Made by a program: the position numbers and the translations under genes
Notes under the pieces: generated by a model
The model's input: only the letters and a program-made list of their open reading frames with translations
Database searches by the model: none
Told to the model about the DNA's origin: nothing
Part shown: positions 54,644 through 64,000 of the stretch, piece by piece
How positions within the stretch are numbered: the first letter of the stretch is position 1
Layout of the letters: the number at the start of each line of letters is the position of its first letter
Source: Trissonchulus latispiculum
Taxonomy: Eukaryota; Nematoda; Enoplea; Enoplida; Ironidae
NCBI GenBank assembly: GCA_030248195.1
Contig: JASAND010028112.1
Coordinates: 1-64,000 of the forward strand
Reading direction: 5' to 3'
Length of the DNA: 64,000 nt

Positions 54644-55031
54644 GGGGTAAGAATTGTACTAAGCGAATTTGCTGCATAAGTTAGAAATTTCGTTGCACGG
54701 GATCATTTTCTAATGCTTTTTTGTTGCGCGGTGATTAAACGTTTGCTGCGCGCGATAAAAAGTTTGATGCGCGGGAAAAAATTTTGGTGCGCTTAGTTGC
54801 GCGATGGTAAAAATTGTACTGAGCCTGGGAAAATTCGCTGCTCGTGTTAGAAATTTCGTTGCGCGGGATAAACTTCTGATGCGCTTTGCTGGCGGCGGGT
54901 AAAAATTTTGTTGCGTTTCGATAAAAATTTGCTGCACGGGATAAAATCTTGACGCGCTTTCCTGCACGGGGTAAAAATTTTACTGCGCGGGGGTATAATT
55001 TTTGCTGCGCACTGCGCGGGGGTAAATATTT
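54644..55031. repeat. TTGCGCGGG minisatellite, right part
   Basis: About 15 degenerate units with words such as TTGCGCGGG, GGTAAAAATTTTG and TTTGATGCGC. It continues the array broken by the Polinton at 37,095. Confidence 0.8.
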
Positions 55032-55123
55032 CCTAGCCTGCACATGTGCAGGAGTTGTGCAGGCATTGCCCATGCGTGATTTTGAGCATAAACTTATAAC
55101 CGACAAAGATAATTCACACATGG
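55032..55123. other. Junction between minisatellite and Penelope half
   Basis: Contains the palindrome GCACATGTGC and no recognisable coding sequence in the Penelope frame. Confidence 0.3.
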
Positions 55124-55390
55124 CTATGTATGCACATGCAGATACATTGACGATATCACAAGCATTAATGATCACAACGTGTTGGAAAGAAATCAAACAA
55201 AAATTTATCCCCTAGATTTAGAACTAAATAAAGTTAATTCAAGTAATAAAGAAGCTAATTTGCTAGACCTAAACTTAAGTATCTCTAATGAAACTTTCAC
55301 TACTAAAATGTATGACAAATGGGAAGATTTCGATTTTTGTACTTACAAATTCCCTCCCGCAGCTCTAATATATCCAGTAAAATCATGAAA
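55124..55390 (+). pseudogene. Penelope-like element, RT C-terminal half
   Basis: The frame reads TCRYIDDITSINDHN (catalytic YIDD, about 55,135-55,175) and later LLDLNLSISNETFTTKMYDK, the region that follows the YIDD motif in Penelope RTs. It begins where the 34,336-35,690 copy ends. It stops at TGA 55,386-55,388. Confidence 0.75.
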
Positions 55391-56507
55391 AATACAATAA
55401 TCTGACAATTAACACGAATCTGTGAAATAAATGACTAATTGCTTAATCTCAGAAAATGCTATAAAGATATATTTGAAACTTGTCTGAATAGAGGAGATTC
55501 AAAGAAGATGTTCTTACGCAGCTTAGACAAAACCTTAAACAGCAAACATGGATCAAAGAAAAATTCCAACTTACTGATGAAAATAACATAAGAACACATT
55601 ATCCTCTGATTAATTAAGAATGTATTATATTTACTTAACATTATTTCAAGTTATATTATAAGTTATACTACTCACCAGGCTTAGCCTGGAAATACTCTTT
55701 ACTTATATTTACCTGTCTCAGCAATGAGGTCAGGGTCTATGTTTTTGTTTGCATGTAAACACTAAACGACACGTGTGAATGGGACCACAGGGCAGAAACG
55801 CCTTTCAATTCCTTTTCAATCAGGGTGTTCAAAAAACCTAAAGCTGCAACTCGGATGTCGGTACGCCACTGACGATGCTCGCTGAATACTAGTATCAGTC
55901 TGGCAGAGTGGTCAGCGAGTGAACGCACCTAACTTGTATGATTGTGTCTGTAGCACATCGTAGTGAGTGATTCATATGTTATCCATCGTATCCTCAGTTT
56001 TTTCGCGTAGCAAGCATGTACAGGGTAATTGCTACCCAATGATATTTTGTGCACATATCTTATAATGTCACTTATTGGCCTTTATGTATGTTCTTGAATT
56101 GGTATCTATCATTCATACCTTTTCTCTCTTTCTTCCGCCTGAAAACGTCAATAATGACTCACAAACTACATAGCGATCGCATATAATACATTATGTAGTT
56201 TTCTAAAATGGTTGATTCATACCAGTTTTCCGTAAATTAAGGAGGGTCGTTTTGATCGGTTGATCGTTGTCCGATGGCCGATGGCCGAGGTGTAAGGCCT
56301 GCAAAACTTACAAAATTTTGGTAAGTACTGAAGTAAGTGCTTAGAATTCAGCAAATAGTTGAATCACTCATTCAATCATTAACTATTCAGTAAAAATTAG
56401 CTATTCGAATATTCGTATTAACTTTCGCGAGATTCGAATTATTTTGAAATTTCAAGATGTGTCCGCTAATGTATAAACAACATTTTTGACTTGTCTCACT
56501 AGTTTCA
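55391..56507. other. Non-coding spacer
   Basis: AT-rich. No gene recognised. 55,391-55,640 may be decayed Penelope 3' sequence. Near 56,265-56,290 a short GATGGCCGATGGCCGA direct repeat occurs. Confidence 0.4.
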
Positions 56508-58333
56508 CAGGGTTGTTTTTTTGGTTTTCGGATTTGCGTCAACCTTGCGTCCCGCAAGTTTAAGTTGCGTCCGGTTAAGAAATTTTGCGTCCAGGTAGAA
56601 TTTTTGTTTTATCGTGTTTTCAGTGCAAAAAATTGTTTTATTTATAAAATTTTGATGATTTCTTTAGTGTAACACTGATTACACAATTTAGAAAGTTGAT
56701 GCTGCTTAAAATGCACAATTACAAGGGTACCTATAGAATATAGATGTGGGCAATGTATACGGCGGGGGGTCTGGGGGGCAGAGCCCCCAGAAGTTGAAGA
56801 AATTTTTGCAATTCCAGAATAATCCGTAATGGAAATGTTTAAAAAGATTTTATTTGGCACCTGTTGCATCTAACGCAATACCTTCAGTAATTTTCAATAT
56901 TATTGACACACATTCCGATATTTCAATGTTATAATATAGTTAAACTAATTAAAGTATTAAAAATTAATGAAATGTTTAGGACTAGCATTGAGAAAAATTA
57001 GTAATTATCAAACATAGATTCAGTTTCGAAAACTCTGAGAGCTACTGATCCCTGAAAACAGCATTGGAATTGGAAGTAGAGCACCGGGGGGTCTGGGGGG
57101 CAGAGCCCCCCCAGAAGTTGGAGATTTTTTGCAATTACGGATTAAATCCGTAATAGAAATGTTTAAAAGAATTAATTTGGTATCTGTTACATTTCATTCT
57201 TGGCGTAAATTGCAACTGTAAATTTTTGTATTTTGAATAAAGTCAGAACAGTATCAGTAAACAAGAGTTGTAGCGTGGTGTAGCATTATTCTTCAAAAAT
57301 GTGTTAAACGATCAAATGTTCACGATTATGCACATTGTAAATTTACTTATTGATGTGATATTTTCGAGTTCAAAAAGATATACGGATACAGGTGGACAAC
57401 GACTTAACAAATAACATTGAGTCATGATCTGGCACCTTGGCATTCCATGACAAAGTGGAAAGGAAAACGCCAGGGGCCTGGCGGCGGAGCCCCCAGAACT
57501 CAAAGAAATTTTTGGAAAAAACGGAAAATTTGGAACTGGAAACATTTAATATTTTTACTCTTTTCGACAAATCTCTAATTCGACAAAACGCGCTAATTTA
57601 GTGCTGGTGCCGAAATCACCCCACCCGGGGTAACTTCGGCATCTGGCCAAAATTAATGTCGCACTTCGAAATATCAACGTATGACAGCGGAGCGCGATAG
57701 AGGACGTCGAAAGCGTCAAATTGATACCAAAACTGGCTCGGTTGGGCTAATAATTCAAAAGTTTTACTGCTTGAAATTTTGAAAACCAGCCGAAGTTACC
57801 CCATTTTACTATACGCTAGTTACAATAAATTCATCGTGAAATGCACGTACATAGGCCTTTTGTATTTGAAATTTTAGAAAAATGGTAGTCTTGCATTATG
57901 TAATTCAAATTGCATTTTACGTATTTTTTGCGAAAAACGTTTTTTGGAAGAACCAAAAATTTGGATATTCTGCTATTATGACTCTAGTAAGATCTATATA
58001 TTTATTGAAGTAAAATTTATGAGTTCGAAAAGATCTGACATGGATGCAGGTGGACAACAACTTAACAAATAACATTGAGGCATGACCTTGCACCTTGGCA
58101 TTCCATGACAGTGGGAAACACCGGGGGTCTGGGGGCGGAGCCCCCAGGACCCGAAGAAATTTTTGGAAAAAACGGAAATATTGGTACTGGAAACATTTAA
58201 AGTTTTTACTCTTACAAAAGTTAATTTCTCCCGATATAATGTTGCGTCTACCTTGCGTCCGGTTAAAATTTCATTGCGTCCAGATAAGAAACTTTGCGTC
58301 CAGACGCACATCTGGACGCAAAAAAAAACCCTG
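56508..58333. mobile_element. Composite hAT-like element with GCGTCC repeats
   Basis: Ends CAGGGTTGTTTTTTTGG and CGCAAAAAAAAACCCTG match the 14,027-14,947 element, as do the subterminal GCGTCC words. It is twice as long because the 3' half is present in two partial copies (57,310-57,560 and 58,018-58,333) separated by foreign sequence with a CCGAAGTTACCCC inverted pair. GGTCTGGGGG...GGAGCCCCC hairpins recur at about 56,765, 57,090, 57,475 and 58,125. No target duplication was found. Confidence 0.65.
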
Positions 58334-58335
58334 AA

Positions 58336-58760
58336 CAAAATAGCACGTAAATACAACATACGTTGGTAGATGTTGCCTATAACCTCTGTACGCTAAAAAT
58401 ACATTTAGTGCGTCAAGATCAAGAGTATATAAGTAAGGAGTACCAATAATACGTCTTGTGAGGTAGTGAAGGGTGAAGTGTAAATTTGTAAAGTGAAGTG
58501 TAAATAGATGCGAGGCTTTTTTCTAGCTAACATCGCATGATTGTGATTGAGTGAATTGGTTGAGATTGTGTGAAGTCTGCCGTAATTCTCCTCAAACGGA
58601 AGACGAGGTCATGCAAGTCGGTAGTCGCCTGTCACAGATGAACGGGTGTGACCTGTGAGAGTTATAAGACGCCTGGGGCCGATGTTATCAACGTCCAAAC
58701 CCGGGTTAAATCGCTATCCCGGGTTAACGATATGTGTTAAAGATAGCCCAGTTAGTTACC
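58336..58760 (+). repeat. Direct repeat, left copy, with TATA box
   Basis: About 410 bp nearly identical to 63,585-64,000. It contains TATATAAG (58,426-58,433), an ATACGTCTTGTGAGGTAGTG leader-like stretch, the hairpin TCACAG...CTGTGA, and CCCGGGTTAA words at the end. It could be a duplicated promoter and first exon, or a solo LTR or other repeat. Confidence 0.75.
58426..58433 (+). promoter_or_regulatory. TATA box TATATAAG
   Basis: Consensus TATA box conserved in both direct-repeat copies. A start site about 30 bp downstream would fall near 58,460. Confidence 0.45.
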
Positions 58761-60731
58761 TGGAAACCTGAGAATAGTGTTCCCGCTTTAGCCGTTCGGT
58801 TACAATTAGTGCTGAGGAAATGTGTGCTGTCTTCCCCTGCGAAAACAATATGGGAACGTCATTTGGATGTTGTTAATGTTTTACCTTTCTTGACAAAGCT
58901 GCAGTAGCAGTTTCCCGATACTTGGGGAGGGGCGGCACGTGCCTCAATTTTTCATGAGACATCAAGAAGAGAACGCACTTATATAGATAAAAGAGACACT
59001 GCTGCGGAGCGGCTAGTCAGAGGAAAAAATTAGTAGCAGTGTGTGGATTAGGATTGCTAATCGTACAACAGTACATGCATAATTCAGTTTTTTCTGTGGT
59101 CGTTGGTATAGCTCTGCTTGGATTATTTATAGGCAAATCTTTATGGATCGTTTAATGGGAAACTCCCAGCGATTGATTTACTGTACCCGAAGTGGCGGGC
59201 AAATTCCAATTAGAATTTTTCGAAGTTCTGGCATTTCGGCGGGTAAAAATTGTTCCGTACAAATGATTTTGTAAACTAACATGAAGAAACCTGGCAAAAA
59301 TTTTGACGATGCGAAAAATTTCTAAATACGTTTCTTAATACTCTTAATTTCTAATAAATTTGTCATTTCTATTTTTGGAGAGAATCAGTATTTGTGGGGG
59401 GGCGTCATATGCGGTCGAACTCAATCAAGCTTAACCTGCGCTCTTCCTCGTAGAATAAAGTTTGAAACTTGAGTTGTTGGTTTGTTTATCTAACCACGCC
59501 AACTCTTTTACGTATTTTTTCGTTTTAAAGAATATCTGTACAAAATATGTAATTCACAGGAAGCGATTTGATCTGCTGCTTGAAGAAAGGCTGCTTCGTA
59601 ATCAGACTAAGATTGATATCTGCGCTCAGCTTTTGTAAGACTTTCTGATTTGTTACACTTTGGGTATTCTTTATGTGAAAACATTTGTCGTCGATCTGCT
59701 GCAAAATTTGAAGTTTTAAAGATTTAATTTTGAATTCCGAAAGGAAACCAGGAAATTTTGTAAAATTTGTGTTCCGGATTTTGTTGGTGTATTCTTGAGG
59801 GGGTCACTGAACTCACAATTCTGAAGTTCGCTTTTGTAATCTACTTTTCGTCAGTTTCATATAAACTTGTAGTCTTATGTTCAGTTGCGGGCTAAGGCGG
59901 TTTCTTCACGAAATTTTCCACAAACAAAATAGTCTGGCAAATTTCGACAAAGTTTTTGTTTTCTGGCTCCAACTTGCTGCAATCCAACCATTTTTAACTA
60001 GATGTTTTTTATTGAAAATCACTATTTTTTTAAAAACATTTAATGATTTTACTATTTGTCCTCTTCACACTACAGGGCTTTTCTTGAGCCTTCACTGAAG
60101 TTCCCTCTTTTGGGCTTTGGCCCAGGGAGACGGGAACTCCCACCCCGGAAAATCCCTAAAATTATATATGCTGTGTATAGTTTCCCCTGGGAGATTAAAG
60201 AGGAATATTATGACACATTGAATCGTCGCGCCAACTTTAGGTATTCAATGGAACTATTTAGACTGTAGCAGGAACTTATTCACAATATGGTATAAATGCT
60301 GCCCCCCCGGGCACTGATACATATGGATTCACAAGCTTAGGTTCAAGTATATATACTAAGAAAATTATAGTAGCTAGTTTAGTCAAAAGCATAATGCATA
60401 ATCATCGGGCTTCCCAACAATTATAATAATACAATATCTATGGGTAATTTGGGGGGTTTTTGGGGGAGTTCTAGGAAAAACAGCGAAAGTGGGAATTGGG
60501 AAAGGACTTGGAAAGGGGGTGATAGCGGGGACGCTATTACCCACATTATACTTATAGTATGATTTTAGCGCTCCTCCCCAAATTCCTTGTCAATCGAAGC
60601 TTTCGGGGGCGCCGGCCTCTCCAAAGAAAAATTCCAAAAATGAGCCTAGGCTCTTTCCTTTTATATTATCAAGAATATAATATATTATTGTAAAAGGTGT
60701 TTTAGTTTTAGGCTTCAGTAGGTCTGCTGTC
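58761..60731. other. Region upstream of the F-box gene
   Basis: No gene recognised. A second TATA-like TTATATAGATAAAAG (about 58,980-58,995), a short frame GFGPGRRELPPRKIPKIIYA (about 60,110-60,170) and a glycine-rich frame KTAKVGIGKGLGKGVIAGT (about 60,478-60,535) look non-random but match no family I know. The region may be the 5' UTR/intron of the F-box gene. Confidence 0.35.
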
Positions 60732-62570
60732 ATGAAACTGCTAGAACTACCAAGAGAAATTCTGTTAAAGATTCTTTCCTATATTCCTTGGCATGATCGA
60801 GTCCCCATGGAAGGATCTGTCTGCAGAGATTTCAATCAGTTAATCCATCAATCTTATATTGAGGTTGACGAATTGATGGTTGGATTGGAAGAGTCATACT
60901 GTGGTCCCGTCACAATGGATCAACTCGTTCAATGGGCTTCGTCGAGATTTGCAAACCTGTCTACGCTTGAATTCACGTGTCCTATCAGTGCAGAGTCGAT
61001 GGAATTGATCAGTCGACGGCTGCCTAATTTGCATAATCTTACGTTGGCATTATCACAAGGTGCACCTTATCGATGCACTCTGATGGTAGATGACGAAATA
61101 TGCCAGAGTTTGTTCTCAGTATATCCAAGGGGTTTGGTACAGCTGCGTTTGGTCAGAAAACATTGCGATCTTATTCTTTTGCCGTTTGAGACTGCATCGA
61201 ATTTGTGTATCAATCTCGTGCGCTGCTGTCCCGACTTGAAGTCATTAATCTTCGACAACGTCTATTTAGATGTCCAGTTCTCGAAAATGTTCTCCATCCT
61301 TCGATCCACTGGAATTCCGCAGATCGACTGTTCTTTCTTTTATGGCGATCCACCTGCCGATTCGCCATCAAACTGGTTGAACGCACCCGATTGTGTACGA
61401 TCAGTAAATCTGAGTTTGTGTGACGGGCCTGAAAACTGGCACTACGTGGACACTGTTGCTTGCTGCAATCTTGAACAGCTAACGATGGAAAGCAGTCCAT
61501 TTGCCGATTTTCTGTTGCCTGATGAACTGCCCGCTTTTCCGCGTTTAAAATTCCTAAAGGGCGTCAGCTCAGGTCCTGTAGTTTCGAGTTGGGAACGTCT
61601 GACTGAGGGCGGCGAATTGCGAGTCCTTCAGTTAACCACCGAATCTGACCCTCCGAGTTTGTCCACAATTCAACACGTTGTTGCCAAAAATCATCATCTT
61701 ACCGAAATATGTTGGTTGCATTCAGTCACTTCAGTGGATACTAAGACCCTATTTTTTAGTTTGGCTTCACTTCATTCTCTACGAAAACTAACCTTGGGTC
61801 TTTTGAAATGGGATGGGAACCCTACGGATTTCGCCATGGTCGAACGGTGCAAGGCCATTTCACCGGTTGAAACGATGCGATTAAGTTGTGAGAAAGAAGC
61901 AGAAACATTTTTCTTAACTCTTTCATCAGTGTACCCGAATCTAAAGAATTTGGAGTTGTTATTTCATGAAGACGAATCTGCGGAGGAAACATTGCCGTCA
62001 AGCAATGCGGGCGTCTTGAGATTACCGTTCCTGGTATCGTTTTCGGCAAAGTTTGACGACGTTGGAAATCTCAACTTTATCCTGTCAACAGGAAATTGTC
62101 TGAAAGAAGTTGTGATTGACAGAAATTTGGACAGATTCCATGCCGACGCAGAGTACTTTGAGTCTCACGTTTTTAATCCGTGGGAATTTTTGAGGAACCT
62201 TGATATGGACGTCCCCAGTCTACGATATCTGGAGGCGAGATTTACTGGGGAATCATATCACAGCATCGTTTCTTGCGTTCAGAAGTTTGCTGACTGTTTG
62301 ACCACTCTTTCCTTGGACATTGAGTCCGGACTTTCTGATGACGAAAAAAGAGTTGGTGCCAAAGTTTTGAGTGATTCCCTTCCATCTCTGCAACGTCTTG
62401 AAGTGACGGAATATTCTTCGTCTAACTCTCCTTTATTTGCTGTCTACTTTGTTGGTTTTCGGCGCCGCCGTCTTCAAACTGACCTTTCCCCTGGAACTTT
62501 TTTTCTTCCCAGCATTCCCCACTTACCTATTTATTCTATTCTAGTAAAGGAGGTCTACTGTTGCGTTTGA
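60732..62570 (+). CDS. F-box protein with leucine-rich-repeat-like C-terminal region
   Basis: 612 residues in one exon. The N-terminal F-box (about 3-45: LELPREILLKILSYIPWHDR, then VCRDFNQLI) binds Skp1 in SCF ligases, which also contain RBX1. The rest consists of irregular leucine-rich repeats (PNLHNLTLAL, CPDLKSLIFDNVYL, CNLEQLTMES, LHSLRKLTLGLLKW, YPNLKNLELLF, VPSLRYLEARF, LPSLQRLEVTE), likely the substrate-binding arc. The last 45 residues after LEVTEYSSSN look unlike LRR. A second frame, 62,561-62,776, continues with protein-like sequence, suggesting a 3' intron (TTATTCTATTCTAG acceptor, about 62,530-62,544) or a frameshift. Probably one of a duplicated family. Confidence 0.85.
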   Translation: MKLLELPREILLKILSYIPWHDRVPMEGSVCRDFNQLIHQSYIEVDELMVGLEESYCGPVTMDQLVQWASSRFANLSTLEFTCPISAESMELISRRLPNLHNLTLALSQGAPYRCTLMVDDEICQSLFSVYPRGLVQLRLVRKHCDLILLPFETASNLCINLVRCCPDLKSLIFDNVYLDVQFSKMFSILRSTGIPQIDCSFFYGDPPADSPSNWLNAPDCVRSVNLSLCDGPENWHYVDTVACCNLEQLTMESSPFADFLLPDELPAFPRLKFLKGVSSGPVVSSWERLTEGGELRVLQLTTESDPPSLSTIQHVVAKNHHLTEICWLHSVTSVDTKTLFFSLASLHSLRKLTLGLLKWDGNPTDFAMVERCKAISPVETMRLSCEKEAETFFLTLSSVYPNLKNLELLFHEDESAEETLPSSNAGVLRLPFLVSFSAKFDDVGNLNFILSTGNCLKEVVIDRNLDRFHADAEYFESHVFNPWEFLRNLDMDVPSLRYLEARFTGESYHSIVSCVQKFADCLTTLSLDIESGLSDDEKRVGAKVLSDSLPSLQRLEVTEYSSSNSPLFAVYFVGFRRRRLQTDLSPGTFFLPSIPHLPIYSILVKEVYCCV

Positions 62571-62776
62571 CCGTCTCCTTGGAGGTGCAACTTGAGATGC
62601 GGTTTTCTCGATGGCGACCTCTGCTGAAAGAGGCGTCGCAGCTGTTGGATCCTTCGATTCCTCTTTCAAGAGAATACGTTTCTATACCCTCAAGTCGTCA
62701 TTTGGTCTTTGATGGTTACAAAATTAGATTTATAGATTTTGCTGAAATTGACAAACTGAACCTGGAAATTGCTTAA
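62571..62776 (+). CDS. Possible last exon or frame-shifted 3' end of the F-box gene
   Basis: The frame reads SLEVQLEMRFSRWRPLLKEA ... HLVFDGYKIRFIDFAEIDKL and ends at TAA 62,774-62,776. It overlaps the end of the main frame and probably belongs to the same protein. Confidence 0.45.
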
Positions 62777-63584
62777 TTCTTGAATTTCAAGCACTGTTCG
62801 GGTGCGAAAGCAATTTCTTTTTGTACAGGGTTCGCCACTGGAGGAAATTTGGATATGTAAATTGGCAAGACTCGTTCAACCTTAAGCTCGCATAAACTAA
62901 GAGGAAGAAGGGAAAATACTACGTAGAAATGATATAATTCATTCTACGAATACAAAAATTTTTAAAAAATTTGTTTCCTGCACAATATGCGAATCCTGAT
63001 TTTTAATTATGGTATCCCGTTTGTTTCATTTATGGATATCCTATGGGATTAGTCAGTCATTAATATTTTTAGATTAGTCATGGCAACAACTCAGTCAAGT
63101 TTCGCCAGAAATAACTTTTCGTCTCAATATTCTTCTGAGATTTCCCAGCAAGTCCTTCAATACTCTGGAAGTTTTTGTGATCTGTAGTATTATTGTGTTT
63201 ATTGTAGTTGAGTTTTACTGTTATTCTTAGTTAGTTTACTGAGATTTACCCTGGAATTCAATCATTTGGCGTTTAGTTGAGTCTGGTTTCTAAGAGTTAA
63301 ACGTTGACCTCGGAAATCTGGCTTCGGTTTACTACTTTTGTCTTACTAAATATGCAAAACGTCCATTCTAAAGTAAGTCTACGTTCACCTAAAACTGCTA
63401 AGTGACAGGCTTTTATTTTGATGCTGTTATTTGCTATTTTGTTTGTATGGAGTTCACTGGTTGTATTGCTAATTTAGTTGTTCATTTTTTAAATAAGTCC
63501 TAATTTCTACCTGATGTTCAATAAAGAAATAACCTCAGATGTATTTAATGATTCATTTCTAATTGAACAGTTTTTATACTAATA
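62777..63584. other. F-box gene 3' region
   Basis: AT-rich 3' UTR-like DNA with AATAAA at 63,520-63,525, about 60 bp before the right direct repeat. Confidence 0.5.
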
Positions 63585-64000
63585 AAATAGCACGTAACCA
63601 CAACATACGTCAGTAGATGTTGCCTATAACCTCTGTACGTTAAAGAAAGATACATTTAGGTTGGCTAGTAGGGCGTCAAGATCAAGAATATATAAGTAAG
63701 GAAGGACCAATAATACGTCTTGTGAGGTAGTGAAAGGTGAAGGGTAAATTTATGTGAGAGGCTTTCTTCTAGCTACCATCGCATGATTGTGATTTAGTGA
63801 ATTTATTGAGATTGTGTGAATTTCTGCCGTAATTCTCCTCAAACGGAAGACGAGGTCATGCAAGTCGGTAGTCGCCTGTCACAGATGAACGGGTGTGACC
63901 TGTGAGAGTTATAAGACGCCTGGTGCCGATGTTATCAACGTCCAAACCCGGGTTAAATCGCTATCCCGGGTTAACGCCATGTGTTAAATATAGCCCAGTT
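63585..64000 (+). repeat. Direct repeat, right copy, with TATA box
   Basis: Second copy of 58,336-58,760, with the TATA box at 63,689-63,696. Small differences include an extra TTGGCTAGTAG-type insertion and loss of the internal GTGAAGTGTAAAT duplicate. It runs off the window end. Confidence 0.75.

Noticed and set aside
58336..64000. LTR retrotransposon with the direct repeats as LTRs
   Set aside because: No gag, protease, RT or integrase lies between the repeats, and no primer-binding site or polypurine tract was recognised. Kept only as an alternative.

Overview
The window looks like a piece of an invertebrate animal nuclear chromosome. It has an intron-rich housekeeping gene with canonical GT..AG introns, AT-rich non-coding DNA, and an unusually dense, nested load of transposons: Polinton/Maverick, Penelope-like elements, jockey/CR1-type LINEs, hAT-like and TTAA-target (piggyBac-type) non-autonomous elements, foldback elements and satellites. 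I cannot name the species.

Layout. 1-3 kb: G/C-homopolymer-rich foldback repeats and a 155-bp MITE. 3,166-15,991 (+): a complete six-exon RBX1/ROC1 gene (RING subunit of cullin-RING ubiquitin ligases), with introns packed with MITEs. 16.2-17.7 kb: 5'-truncated LINE. 18.0-20.2 kb (-): decayed Penelope-like element with reverse transcriptase and GIY-YIG remnants. 20.2-24.2 kb: hairpin-dense DNA without a recognisable gene. 25.5-27.7 kb: satellite of about 149 bp period, then a 61-bp tandem repeat. 28.1-32.1 kb (+): nearly intact LINE whose ORF1 and ORF2 lie in one frame separated by a single TAG. 33.2-34.3 kb: foldback element. 34.3-35.7 kb and 55.1-55.4 kb (+): two halves of what looks like one Penelope-like element, split by about 19.5 kb of later insertions.

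The centre is a Polinton/Maverick at 37,096-54,643 (17,548 bp), with 185-bp terminal inverted repeats (two visible mismatches) and a perfect 6-bp target duplication GGGGTA. On the minus strand it carries protein-primed PolB (one in-frame stop). On the plus strand it carries a membrane protein, the packaging ATPase, small basic virion-type proteins, a DD35E integrase with chromodomain, a putative penton-type minor capsid protein, the major capsid protein (cut by a TTAA-flanked element), an adenovirus-type cysteine protease, a TATA-binding-protein (TBP) homologue, membrane and small unknown proteins, a YqaJ-type nuclease and a NADAR-family protein. Many ORFs overlap by a few bases. Copies of a (C/A)ATAAAA(A)CG motif lie upstream of several of its genes.

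Most notable: a full two-repeat TBP with all four DNA-kinking phenylalanines inside a virus-like transposon, together with TATA-like motif arrays, suggesting that the element recognises its own promoters; a NADAR protein in the same element; a candidate -1 frameshift signal; and capsid gene disruption by a TTAA element whose relative sits in an RBX1 intron. 58.3-64 kb: a single-exon F-box/LRR-like gene between two direct repeats that each contain a TATA box, possibly a tandemly duplicated gene unit.
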